Shown: in pieces, positions 8,095 to 15,091 of the stretch | Layout: every line of letters starts with the position of its first letter | Position numbering within the stretch: position 1 is the stretch's first letter | From: Chryseosolibacter indicum | Lineage (GTDB): Bacteria; Bacteroidota; Bacteroidia; Cytophagales; Cyclobacteriaceae | Direction: 5' to 3' | Assembly: GCF_018598585.1 (NCBI RefSeq) | Contig: NZ_JAHESD010000040.1 | Span: 1-53,380, forward strand | Length of the DNA stretch: 53,380 nucleotides | The notes under the pieces: generated by a model | The model's database searches: none | The model's input: only the letters and a program-made list of their open reading frames with translations | What the model was told of the DNA's origin: nothing | Position numbers and translations under genes: made by a program

Positions 8095-8478
8095 ATGAAA
8101 AATTACGAGACGGTATTCATTTTAAATCCCGTTTTGTCTGAGGACCAGGCAAAGGATACTGTTGAAAAATTCGTGAAAGTGTTGAAGAATAGGAATGCTC
8201 AAATCCTTAACCAGGAATTCTGGGGATTGAAGAAGCTTGCTTATCCTATCAACAAAAAGTCAACTGGCTTTTACAATCTTGTCGAATTTACAGCAGATTC
8301 TTCAGTGATCAACACTCTTGAAACAGAGTACAGACGAGACGAATCAGTAATGCGTTTTTTAACAACTGTATTGGACAAGCATGCAGTTACTTACAATGAA
8401 CGCAGACGCAAAGGCGAATTTAGAAACAAAGACAAGAAAACATCTGTTAGAAAAACTGCGGAGGAGTTAGCCGAATGA
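8095..8478 (+). CDS. rpsF: 30S ribosomal protein S6
   Basis: A 127-residue S6. The start [20 protein letters not shown] and the central [20 protein letters not shown] are diagnostic of the family. The C-terminus carries a charged extension ([14 protein letters not shown]) typical of Bacteroidetes S6. S6 binds S18 as a heterodimer on the 16S rRNA central domain. It is the first gene of rpsF-rpsR-rplI and overlaps rpsR by 4 nt (ATGA), which couples translation of the two partners. Confidence 0.97.
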   Translation: MKNYETVFILNPVLSEDQAKDTVEKFVKVLKNRNAQILNQEFWGLKKLAYPINKKSTGFYNLVEFTADSSVINTLETEYRRDESVMRFLTTVLDKHAVTYNERRRKGEFRNKDKKTSVRKTAEELAE

Positions 8479-8726
8479 CATTAATGAACGAACCTATCAA
8501 GCGTGCTGAGGTTAAACCTAAGTACTGCCGTTTTAAGAAGAATGGTATCAAGTATATCGATTACAAGGATCCTGACTTCTTATTAAAATTCATCAATGAG
8601 CAAGGTAAGATATTGCCACGCAGACTTACAGGAACAAGCTTGAAGTTTCAAAAGAAAGTAGCTCAAGCTGTTAAGCGTGCCAGACACTTGTCATTGCTTC
8701 CTTACGTTGGTGACTCATTAAAGTAA
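8475..8726 (+). CDS. rpsR: 30S ribosomal protein S18
   Basis: An 83-residue S18 with the conserved [20 protein letters not shown] and [20 protein letters not shown] blocks, ending in [12 protein letters not shown]. The N-terminal [11 protein letters not shown] keeps one Cys. S18 pairs with S6 in the 30S platform. There are two possible starts, 8475 (ATG overlapping the rpsF stop) and 8484 (MNEPIKR); the first is coupled to rpsF. rplI begins 27 nt after the stop. Confidence 0.97.
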   Translation: MTLMNEPIKRAEVKPKYCRFKKNGIKYIDYKDPDFLLKFINEQGKILPRRLTGTSLKFQKKVAQAVKRARHLSLLPYVGDSLK

Positions 8727-8753
8727 TCTTTAACCCTTTAAAGAAAAACGAAC

Positions 8754-9197
8754 ATGGAAGTAATTTTAAAACAGGACGTACAAGGCCTTGGCTATAAAAA
8801 CGATATTGTGAAAGTAAGACCTGGATATGGTAACAACTACCTTATTCCTAACGGGTTTGCTTTAATCGCGAATGAGTCAAACAAAAGACTGGTGAATGAA
8901 AACATCCGCCAGGCTGCTCACAAAGCTGCTAAAATCAAGCAAGATGCTGAAGCGTTAGCTGCTAAAGTTGGCGAATTGACTGTAGAGATCAAGACCAAAG
9001 CGGGTGAAAGCGGAAAAATATTCGGTGCTGTTACAGCAGTACAGATATCTGATGCCTTAAAAGCAAAAGGTTTTGATATCGATCGTAAGAAAGTAGTTCT
9101 AAAGGAAAGTCCAAAACAAATTGGTACTTACACTGCAACGCTTGATCTTCACAAAGAAGTGAAACACGAGATCAGCGTGAAAGTAGTAGCTGAATAA
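8754..9197 (+). CDS. rplI: 50S ribosomal protein L9
   Basis: A 147-residue L9. The N-terminal domain has MEVILKQDVQGLGYKNDIVK and the classic RPGYGNNYLIPNGFA loop that binds 23S rRNA. A long connecting helix (about residues 42-75) leads to the C-terminal domain with KIFGAVTAVQISDALK. It is the last gene of the rpsF operon and is followed after 21 nt by a strong terminator. Everything is of normal length. Confidence 0.97.
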   Translation: MEVILKQDVQGLGYKNDIVKVRPGYGNNYLIPNGFALIANESNKRLVNENIRQAAHKAAKIKQDAEALAAKVGELTVEIKTKAGESGKIFGAVTAVQISDALKAKGFDIDRKKVVLKESPKQIGTYTATLDLHKEVKHEISVKVVAE

Positions 9198-9218
9198 TAT
9201 TCTTATCAGTGATATTAC

Positions 9219-9244
9219 AAAAAGCCACAGCAATGTGGCTTTTT
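9219..9244 (+). terminator. Strong Rho-independent terminator after rplI
   Basis: An 11-bp perfect stem, AAAAAGCCACA (9219-9229) with TGTGGCTTTTT (9234-9244), closed by the tetraloop GCAA. The A and T tracts make it usable on both strands. Confidence 0.9.
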
Positions 9245-9479
9245 CTATTTTATCCAGTAGCCTCTCTCCTAGCCTTTATTGTTGAAAGCCAGCTCACTCT
9301 CCCATTCGTTGTGTAACAGGATCATCGATTATTTAACCTGAATAAAGATTATTCAGTGCGCTCATATTACCTCGCATTCATTCACAAAATAAAACCTCTC
9401 ATTCATAAAAATAAGGAGGTTTGAAACCGCTCATCGTAATTATCTACAATTTCAGGCATTGGTATTTATCTATATTTAC
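9245..9479. other. Gene-poor stretch after the rplI terminator
   Basis: No gene is supported here. The only structure noted is a 7-bp inverted repeat, AAACCTC (9392-9398) and GAGGTTT (9416-9422). The stretch is AT-rich and runs into the candidate small RNA. Confidence 0.5.
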
Positions 9480-9655
9480 ACGTGAAGAATTAATCGAGAT
9501 ATCAATATTCATTCTCCAATTCTTAACACCAGCGAAGTATTTTTAATGGCTTTCTAATTATTGGAGATGACCTGTTAGAAATCTAAGAATAGAATTTATT
9601 TAGTCCCAGCATCAGACATATGGTTGACCCTCTCCATATTCTGGTGCTTTTTATT
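9480..9655 (+). ncRNA. Candidate structured small RNA with its own terminator
   Basis: No protein is encoded, but the segment has ordered secondary structure. CTCCAAT near 9515 can pair with ATTGGAG near 9560, with further short pairs inside (TTA/TAA, AGC/GCT), giving a rod-like hairpin. A second hairpin at 9608-9648 (AGCATCAGA...TCTGGTGCT, extended by CATATGG/CCATAT) is followed by a T-rich run TTTTTATTTG, which looks like a terminator. A weak promoter-like TATATTTA lies just upstream near 9472. The predicted transcript would be about 170 nt. Its family could not be identified. Confidence 0.3.
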
Positions 9656-9863
9656 TGTATCCATTTCTTACCTCTTTTTAAAAACCATTTACGCATGCTT
9701 TAGATAAACGCCAGGGTCGTTTAATGTAAATAATGCGATTACAACGACAGCAAGGACGTTTCACAGTCTGCACACATGAATAATCCAGGTAATCCTGCCG
9801 CTGTTGGCATAAGGTTTTATTGATGTTAGTAGGATGATTCAGTAACTATTAAAAAGCAGATCT

Positions 9864-10100
9864 ATGAGCTATCTCCAAATCAAAGAAAAAGATGTAAAGA
9901 CCTTTAAAGCTTTCATTTCAGGACGTGAAATTGAGGTAGGTGTATCTGTATCTCCGGCTTCAAATATCTTCAGAACCGGTGATGAAGTTGAAATTCTTTA
10001 CGGCGACGACTTCTATAAAGCAAGGATCAATCAAAAGAAGGTAATTAATCCTCCGGGTAAAAATCAGCCTCTTGTTACGTTAAGTGTATTGAAGAGGTAA
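9864..10100 (+). CDS. Small conserved-looking protein of unknown function
   Basis: A 78-residue soluble protein with alternating hydrophobic residues (EIEVGVSVSPASNIFRTGDEV, shortened here to EIEVGVSV and TGDEVEILYGDDFYKARI), suggesting a small beta-barrel similar in pattern to PUA/ASCH- or KOW-like folds. That resemblance is by eye only. It has no signal peptide and no membrane segment. It stands alone between the gene-poor gap and the convergent DUF1080 gene. Codon use and composition look like a real gene. Confidence 0.65.
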   Translation: MSYLQIKEKDVKTFKAFISGREIEVGVSVSPASNIFRTGDEVEILYGDDFYKARINQKKVINPPGKNQPLVTLSVLKR

Positions 10101-10140
10101 TTAATAATTGAACCTCTCCAACACACCTTGATATTTATTA

Positions 10141-11217
10141 TTACAATTCTCTTAACCAGATATTTCTAAAGCTAATAGCCTTGCTGGGATCGCCATGATC
10201 CTGTAATGAGATAGGCGCCTTGCCATGTGGTGCCTTGTATGCAGGCATGCCAATATACGCTGTATGTCCTCTGATCTCATAATTGTTTTGTACCAATATA
10301 CCATTGTGAAATACTGTGACCCGTGCAGGTGAATGTAATGTGCCATTTTCATTAAAGCGCGGTGCCGTGTATGTGATGTCATATACATTCCACTCACCAG
10401 GCTTACGCATGGCATTCACCAATGGTGGATTCTGTTTGTAGATACTTCCAGCCTGACCATTTACATATGTAGGATTGTTGTAGTTATCCAGGATCTGTAC
10501 TTCGTACCAATAGTCTGGAATCTTGAGGTCATCACTCAAATCCTGGAGGAATAGTCCGCTGTTTCCCCTTCCCTGGCTTTGTCCCTGGATGTCTTCCGGT
10601 ATTCTCCATTCAATGTGTAACTGATAGTCGCCAAACTTCTGACGTGTTGTAATATCACCGGTACCTTTAACTACAGTAAACAGGCCGTCTTCAACTTTCC
10701 ATTTTGCTTCGCTTCCATCGCGGCTCTTCCATTTCGAAAGATCTTTACCGTCGAAAAGAACAATGGCATCAGAAGGCGGAGGAACCATCACATAAGGCCC
10801 TGGTTCAACTTTCTTTGGTACAGGCTCCCAGTACTCTGTCATCTGAGGTTTCATGCGTGAAGCAAAGGGTGAAGGCTCACTGCCTTTCAAGCGCTTCAAT
10901 GTGCCACTGTATTCCTTTCCCTCGTTTGTAAGAGAGAGTGTCATGTTATCACCGTTTAAGGTGCCTTTATAGGATGTTACTTTTCCGTCGTTGTTGACAG
11001 AGAACGTAAATGTGCTGCCACTGATCTTGCCATCTGTAAACAGCTTGTCGTTGTACGGTGTTGTTACAACGCCTGAGAACTTCTTACCATCGGCCTTCAA
11101 TTCGAGGTAAATGTCCATGTTGTTGTTCAGCTTGCCACTCCATCTTCCGTCGATATCAGCAGCAGAAGCAGTAAATGCCGCCATTAAAAAAAGTAATGCT
11201 AATAGTTTATTCATCAT
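10141..11217 (-). CDS. Secreted DUF1080 (3-keto-disaccharide hydrolase-like) protein
   Basis: A 358-residue exported protein. Residues 1-19 are a signal peptide (MMNKLLALLFLMAAFTASA). Residues 20-110 form a small beta-rich domain (repeating G-x-L-x-G strands). From about residue 150 comes the DUF1080 LamG-like domain, with VLFDGKDLSKWKSRDG, GNSGLFLQ, YEVQILDN, PGEWNVYDI and a final SFRNIWLREL. DUF1080 proteins (PF06439) include enzymes acting on 3-keto-glucosides. The substrate here is unknown. It converges on the small gene at 9864-10100 with 40 bp between. Confidence 0.88.
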   Translation of the reverse strand: MMNKLLALLFLMAAFTASAADIDGRWSGKLNNNMDIYLELKADGKKFSGVVTTPYNDKLFTDGKISGSTFTFSVNNDGKVTSYKGTLNGDNMTLSLTNEGKEYSGTLKRLKGSEPSPFASRMKPQMTEYWEPVPKKVEPGPYVMVPPPSDAIVLFDGKDLSKWKSRDGSEAKWKVEDGLFTVVKGTGDITTRQKFGDYQLHIEWRIPEDIQGQSQGRGNSGLFLQDLSDDLKIPDYWYEVQILDNYNNPTYVNGQAGSIYKQNPPLVNAMRKPGEWNVYDITYTAPRFNENGTLHSPARVTVFHNGILVQNNYEIRGHTAYIGMPAYKAPHGKAPISLQDHGDPSKAISFRNIWLREL

Positions 11218-11338
11218 AATATTGGATAGTAGTCGGCGGACAAAGTAGTGAATACCCCTTGTGTTGTCAAGCTTCTTTTAGAACTTACGGTTAAGCAGGA
11301 CTCAACGGTTATTTTCTTATGTAAGGAGATGTGGTGCG

Positions 11339-12151
11339 TTACTTTTTATCAAATAATTGCGGCAACACCTCGGTTAGCGTAATCTTATACTCGTCAAATG
11401 AACTCAGGTCGTTATGTGTGCCTTGCGGAAATAAGATCATTCGCTTGGGCCCTTTAAATCGCTGATACAATTTTTCGGTATGGGAATACGGGATAAGGGT
11501 ATCTTTACTGCCATGCAGAAAGATGACGGGTGACTTTATTTTATCGAGCTTGGCGATGGTATTGAAGCGGAACTTCAGATAGAGCGAAGGAAAGAAAAAG
11601 GGAAGCTTCTCATTGGCCAACGCTGCAATAGAAGTATAGGGTGATTCAAGAACAACACCTTTAACCTCTACCCTGGTGGCAAGCTCTACGGCTACACCTG
11701 TACCTATTGAACGACCATAGATTATGATGTGCTCAGACTTATATCCTTTTTCAATCAGGTACTCATAGGCTGCTTCTGCATCATGATAAAATCCCTTTTC
11801 AGAAATAGTGCCTGTGCTTTTACCATATCCCCTGTAGTCAATGATAAGAACGCTAAAGCCAAGGCCCGTAAAGTCTTCAGCTACATATTGCCATCCACTG
11901 AGGTCGCCAGCGTTACCATGGAAGTACAGGATTACATCCTCTCCTGTTCCCCTGAAAAAGAGCGCATTTATCTTTTCATGATCAGAGGTTGTTAACATTA
12001 AGTCTTCGCTGTTGTAAGCACTTGCAAAACGATAATTAGAAGAGAGCTTTCCGGGAAGAAAAATCAGTTTAGCCTGAAAGAGATAAAGCAAGAGAACAAC
12101 AACCAGGTAAAGACCAATAATAATGAGTGCTGTTACTTTCAGAAATGCCAT
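11339..12151 (-). CDS. Membrane-anchored alpha/beta hydrolase (BEM46/ABHD13-like)
   Basis: A 270-residue hydrolase when started at the ATG at 12151 (MAFLKVTALIIIG). An upstream ATG at 12277 would add 42 residues, but these are polar, overlap repeat DNA and come before the membrane anchor, so the later start is preferred. Residues 5-27 are one membrane helix. The oxyanion region is YFHGNAGDLSGW, the nucleophile elbow is YGRSIGTG (Ser), the acid is in FLHGSKDTLIPY, and the final His is in PQGTHNDL. This is the BEM46/ABHD13 pattern of serine hydrolases. The substrate is unknown. The 5' region contains a copy of the 39-bp repeat (12184-12222). Confidence 0.87.
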   Translation of the reverse strand: MAFLKVTALIIIGLYLVVVLLLYLFQAKLIFLPGKLSSNYRFASAYNSEDLMLTTSDHEKINALFFRGTGEDVILYFHGNAGDLSGWQYVAEDFTGLGFSVLIIDYRGYGKSTGTISEKGFYHDAEAAYEYLIEKGYKSEHIIIYGRSIGTGVAVELATRVEVKGVVLESPYTSIAALANEKLPFFFPSLYLKFRFNTIAKLDKIKSPVIFLHGSKDTLIPYSHTEKLYQRFKGPKRMILFPQGTHNDLSSFDEYKITLTEVLPQLFDKK

Positions 12152-12183
12152 GGTCGGGATAGTTGGTCTGTTTGCTAAAGTAC

Positions 12184-12222
12184 GCGTTGAATGGTGGAAA
12201 TAAAAGAAGCTTATGTTACTTA
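12184..12222. repeat. 39-bp direct repeat, copy 1
   Basis: Identical to 13025-13063 (starts GCGTTGAATGGTGG, ends GTTACTTA), with degraded similarity continuing about 16 bp further. It lies in the 5' region of the hydrolase gene. The two copies are 841 bp apart and bracket the REP elements and the broken transposase. Confidence 0.9.
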
Positions 12223-12261
12223 TGTCATTCTGAATTTCATTTTCATAGTACTTCTTAATCT

Positions 12262-12315
12262 TCTTTGCTGGCCGCACGCGTGTCCCTTTGCTGGCGCACG
12301 CGTGTCGCGTGTGCC
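12262..12315. repeat. REP-like palindromes, two tandem partial copies
   Basis: Two tandem words beginning CTTTGCTGG and containing GCACGCGTGTC. The second (12291-12315) is the inverse of 12993-13017 with a single mismatch over 25 bp. GC-rich palindromes next to a RAYT gene are the mark of REP elements. Confidence 0.75.
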
Positions 12316-12370
12316 TTTTACATATTTGTGTTAATCACATATATTACATTATAAACACTATAGTGTATCA

Positions 12371-12915
12371 ATAAGTAGGAAGTATAAGTTTTACAACAAG
12401 AATGGATTGTATTTCGTGAGCTTTGCAGTAGTTTATTGGATTGATGTTTTTGTACGCGAAGAGTATTATGAAGTCATTATCCAAAGCCTGGATTATTGCC
12501 GAAAGAATAAAGGTTTAGAAATTTATTGTTGGTGTATTATGCCAAGTCATATCCATTTAGTGATACGAGCTAAAGAAAGTAATCCTGAGGTAGTTTTAGG
12601 AAGGTTTAAGGAGTTTACATCAAAGCAACTATGTATTAAGATCGAAGAAAATATTCAGGAGAGCAGAAGAGAATGGTTGTTATGATGTTTGAAAGAGCGG
12701 GAATAAAAAGTAGTAATGTTAAGAATAGACAGGTTTGGCAGCATCATAACAAACCAATAGAGTTATGGAGTCCGGAGGTGATAGACCAGAAGGTAGATTA
12801 CATTCACAATAATCGGGTAGTGTCAGGATTCGTAAAAGAGCCCGAGCATTGGAAATATAGCAGTGCCATAGACTATAGTGGTGGTAGAGGGTTGCTGGAA
12901 ATAGATTTTATTTAA
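12371..12915 (+). pseudogene. REP-associated tyrosine transposase (RAYT), broken
   Basis: Conceptual translation gives a Y1-transposase of the RAYT group: the usual N-terminus appears as ISRKYKFYNKNGLYFVSFAV, then the HUH-type motif IMPSHIHLVIRA, ESRREW, MFERAG, and the tyrosine region KVDYIHNNRVVSGFV with WKYSSA. Two lesions are visible. The codon where Met is expected (12371-12373) is ATA. One base is missing near 12683, turning a TGG-ATG-TTT (Trp-Met-Phe) into TGATG and ending the first frame at 12685. RAYTs process REP palindromes as single-strand DNA transposases; this copy is flanked by REP inverted repeats. It is judged non-functional unless an alternative TTG start (12407) and reinitiation at TGATG rescue it. 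Confidence 0.88.
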
Positions 12916-12992
12916 TACGACACGCGTTTAATAAGGCACACGAAGGTCAAGTGTGGCATATTAAGTATGCAAAGCCACAAGTGTAAGGGTAA

Positions 12993-13017
12993 GGCACACG
13001 CGGCACGCGTGCGCCAG
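12993..13017. repeat. REP-like palindrome downstream of the RAYT
   Basis: Forms a hairpin (GGCACACGCG with CGCGTGCGCC, one mismatch). It is the inverse of 12291-12315 with 24 of 25 bases identical, so the transposase remnant has an inverted REP at each end. Between the transposase and this element (12916-12992) lie further fragments such as ACACGCGTTTAATAAGGCACACG, shortened here to ACACGCGT and GGCACACG. Confidence 0.8.
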
Positions 13018-13024
13018 CGTGAGG

Positions 13025-13063
13025 GCGTTGAATGGTGGAAATAAAAGAAGCTTATGTTACTTA
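13025..13063. repeat. 39-bp direct repeat, copy 2
   Basis: Second copy of the 12184-12222 sequence. From here to 13251 no gene is supported; the stretch has a short CTCGGAATGACGAG palindrome near 13153 only. Confidence 0.88.
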
Positions 13064-13251
13064 GATCATATTGATTTCTTAGTCTTTCTATTGAAGATTG
13101 CCGGGAAGGGGATTCCTCGAATCTATTTTATCGCATAGTATAGAGGTTGTATTCTCGGAATGACGAGTTTAGAACAGAAGTAGTATGAGGTTTGTTTAAT
13201 AAGGTATATGTAATAGTTCGTTACCTCGGAGTTGGAGGCTATTATACTGTA

Positions 13252-13550
13252 TCATTTCGCTCTTTTTACCCCAATCTTAGGATGACGACTGGTACTTAAA
13301 ACTACGTGAATAATATAGTGTCTTCCTCTATTGTGTAATGTACGCAAATTGGGAAGCTCTTAATTTGGGTCATTCGTACTTCTTTATATCTAACTTGATA
13401 TTGAGCCGGACCTTTTTCAATAAAATCAAAACTCCTCTCAAGCTCAGTTAAAAAGATATCTCCTAATCCAACTCTTTGTTGATTATACCAACTATAAATT
13501 TCTTCTATGTCCTTTTCCGCTAATGGTTTAACAATTAAACAATAACTCAT
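13252..13550 (-). pseudogene. ParE/RelE-family toxin, frameshifted near its end
   Basis: Starts MSYCLIVKPLAEKDIEEIYSW with the ParE/RelE pattern of an N-terminal strand, helix pair (YNQQRVGLGDIFL, SFDFIEKGP) and the RYKEVRMTQIKSFPICVHY strands. The frame ends at a TAG (13302-13304) after 82 residues. Shifting back by one base continues the family's final strand as HVVLSTSRHPKIG, matching the usual VLHTSR-x-P-x-W. So one base appears to be missing near 13306. It overlaps the upstream antitoxin by 4 nt (ATGA). The last strand carries residues usually needed by ParE/RelE toxins, so this copy is probably inactive. Confidence 0.8.
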
Positions 13551-13776
13551 GTCTTTTGCGTGACTCTGTTTTTTACTTCGTTCCAGGTTGATCCTTCCTG
13601 GGGAGATGCTTTATGCGCTGCCAATCGCTCGTCTAATAGTTGTTTATGTTCATCTGTTAAAAAATAATTCTCCTGGCCGGTATCGGCTTTTACCATAGCG
13701 TAAATCATGTTAAAATTCTTTCATCAGCTTTGTCAATATACCGATGTAGCTCCTCTCTGATCTGTGCTGCTCCCAT
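13547..13776 (-). pseudogene. Antitoxin partner, frameshifted
   Basis: The first frame (13705-13776) reads MGAAQIREELHRYIDKADER and stops at TGA after 23 residues. The second (13547-13708) reads MIYAMVKADTGQENYFLTDE and ends VKNRVTQKT. Joined, they give a typical small Bacteroidetes antitoxin of about 76 residues that precedes ParE-type toxins. One base is missing at the junction. The junction is ATGA, so a ribosome could restart on the second ATG and make the C-terminal part separately. The gene overlaps the toxin start by another ATGA. Confidence 0.7.
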
Positions 13777-13951
13777 GGTTAATTATTTTTGACTCTTTAA
13801 AGATAACAATTTTATAGTTTTCTTCTGTTTCATTTCGTTAGTGTCAAGGCTTGTAAAGGAATGGCTTAAAGGAAATGTAGCGGTATTACCGCGGGAGGTA
13901 CGAATGTTGAAATAGACTTATTAGAATACATGACTGCCAAGTATATTCAGT
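13777..13951. other. Gap between the two toxin-antitoxin modules
   Basis: AT-rich, no gene or clear repeat seen. It would hold the promoter of the first antitoxin, but no TAnnTTTG element was recognised on the minus strand. Confidence 0.4.
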
Positions 13952-14256
13952 TTAATGGCTCTTTCTTTCTTCCCATATTTTGGGATTTCTACTGGTATGG
14001 AGGATAGCAAAGACCTCTACGAGATTTGGTTGACAGAGAAGTGAACCATGAAGGGAAATCTCTTAATAAGCATACACCGAATATCCGCATAACGAATAAC
14101 GTGACTCAACGGGTTACTTTTTAAAGAATTGATTTGTGTTATTACCTGTTTCTGAAAACGAGTACCCAAGCCTTGCAGTTGCTTATTATACCAATCGGTA
14201 GCGTCCTGAATATCCGGTAATGCATCAGGTGCAATTTTAATTTTGTATTTAGGCAT
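13952..14256 (-). pseudogene. Second ParE/RelE-family toxin, frameshifted near its end
   Basis: Starts MPKYKIKIAPDALPDIQDAT, followed by DWYNKQLQGLGTRF, RYADIRCMLIKRFPFMVHF, the same fold order as the toxin at 13252-13550 but clearly diverged. The frame ends at TAG (14017-14019) after 79 residues. One base back, it continues VEVFAILHTSRNPKIW and ends at 13952, restoring a normal length of about 100 residues. The missing base is just before the last strand, at the position equivalent to that in the first toxin. The partner antitoxin lies 7 nt upstream and is intact. Confidence 0.8.
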
Positions 14257-14263
14257 TAATCAA

Positions 14264-14491
14264 TCAAGGCTTGAGCTTTTTAGAAGCTTTATCCCAATCG
14301 AGCATGCTGTCTGGATTTTGCTTTGATTTTTGCACGCGATCCAAAACTAGTTTTTGATGCTCCTGGGGTATATCCATATTCTCGCTCCAGATGGCTTCAT
14401 TCAGTTTTAATTTTTCGTCAGGAGATAGTTGCTTTACCACATCAATCAATTGTTGAAGACTAAGATTTATATTTAAATGCAGGCTTTTCAT
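14264..14491 (-). CDS. Addiction-module antitoxin, intact
   Basis: A 75-residue protein (MKSLHLNINLSLQQLIDVVK to the end LDWDKASKKLKP) of the Bacteroidetes addiction-module component type. The middle has the QLSPDEKLKLNEAIW helix and the C-terminus the LDWD-x-x-SKKLK motif that would cover the toxin. An upstream ATG at 14536 would add 15 residues of unlikely sequence; the start at 14491 gives the family's usual N-terminus. It precedes the broken toxin by 7 nt. With the toxin inactive, this gene may persist as an orphan antitoxin. Confidence 0.72.
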   Translation of the reverse strand: MKSLHLNINLSLQQLIDVVKQLSPDEKLKLNEAIWSENMDIPQEHQKLVLDRVQKSKQNPDSMLDWDKASKKLKP

Positions 14492-14752
14492 AGTAGTACT
14501 TATTAGCAACGCTTTTTCTATTCCAGTCAAGTTCAAGACAAATATCGAATGACGCGATTCAAATAATAATTAAAAAGCTTCATTTAAACAAAAATAAGCA
14601 TCTGAATAGTAAAAAACTCAACTTTTCATGCCCTTCGAAAGCCGTTTTATGATGTATTAAATCTAATGCCGTCTATAACTGGGATATAAACCTCGACTGG
14701 CACATGTCTAAGACTTGAACAAGAAATAATTGAGGCTTTGATTTCTAAATAA

Positions 14753-14777
14753 GGCTCACGCAGCACGCGTGAGCCAG
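14753..14777. repeat. REP-like palindrome, isolated copy
   Basis: GGCTCACGC (14753-14761) and GCGTGAGCC form a perfect 9-bp stem. It aligns with 12993-13017 and shares the flanking CAGCGTG. It lies 1.7 kb from the transposase remnant, so the family is present beyond the RAYT borders. Confidence 0.75.
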
Positions 14778-15035
14778 CGTGGGCCTGACCACTTACCGGT
14801 GCTTGCGTGAGGGATGGCAGTGAAAAGCCCACAGCGAAGGGTTGGCTTGTGACTGGGGCGAGGACTTGTAACGGACAGCCCGACCGGAGCTGTATTGGCC
14901 TTGTGTGATGGCGGCGAAGGGCACGCCCAAAGTAGAATCGTTGTCTTTACGGCTCGTGTTTTAAGCTGTTTTCCACTCGTTTTGCACTCGTGCTGCACTC
15001 TTTACGTTCTTAAAATTTTGCTGGGGGTGGGATGG
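14778..15035. other. GC-rich non-coding block
   Basis: The stretch from the REP copy to the TTTGACA palindrome is richer in G and C than the surrounding gaps. It contains ACAGC...GCTGT (around 14870-14890) with an inner CC-GACC-GG, and GGCG...CGCC near 14910. The whole 14492-15091 gap has no supported gene. Short open frames on the minus strand here (for example 14647-14832) show no recognisable family. Confidence 0.4.
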
Positions 15036-15055
15036 TTTTGACAGTATTTGTCAAA
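15036..15055. promoter_or_regulatory. TTTGACA-N5-TGTCAAA palindrome
   Basis: TTTTGACA, five bases, then TGTCAAA, 37 bp before the gene at 15092. The same palindrome occurs at 46277-46297. It is a plausible operator. A weak -7-like TACTTTTC lies at 15065-15072. Confidence 0.5.
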
Positions 15056-15091
15056 CGTGGGGTCTACTTTTCCTGAAAAAACAGTAACCCT

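Noticed and set aside
9480-9655. Identification of the small RNA as 6S RNA
   Set aside because: Length and rod-like pairing are suggestive, but the closing stem and the characteristic open centre could not be confirmed by eye.
12152-12277. N-terminal extension of the alpha/beta hydrolase
   Set aside because: It places 42 polar residues before the membrane anchor and overlaps the 39-bp repeat. The later start at 12151 is better.
13252-13304. Programmed frameshifting in both toxins
   Set aside because: No slippery heptamer was recognised at either site, and the nearby RAYT and antitoxin show the same kind of loss. Decay is simpler, so this is kept only as a side idea.
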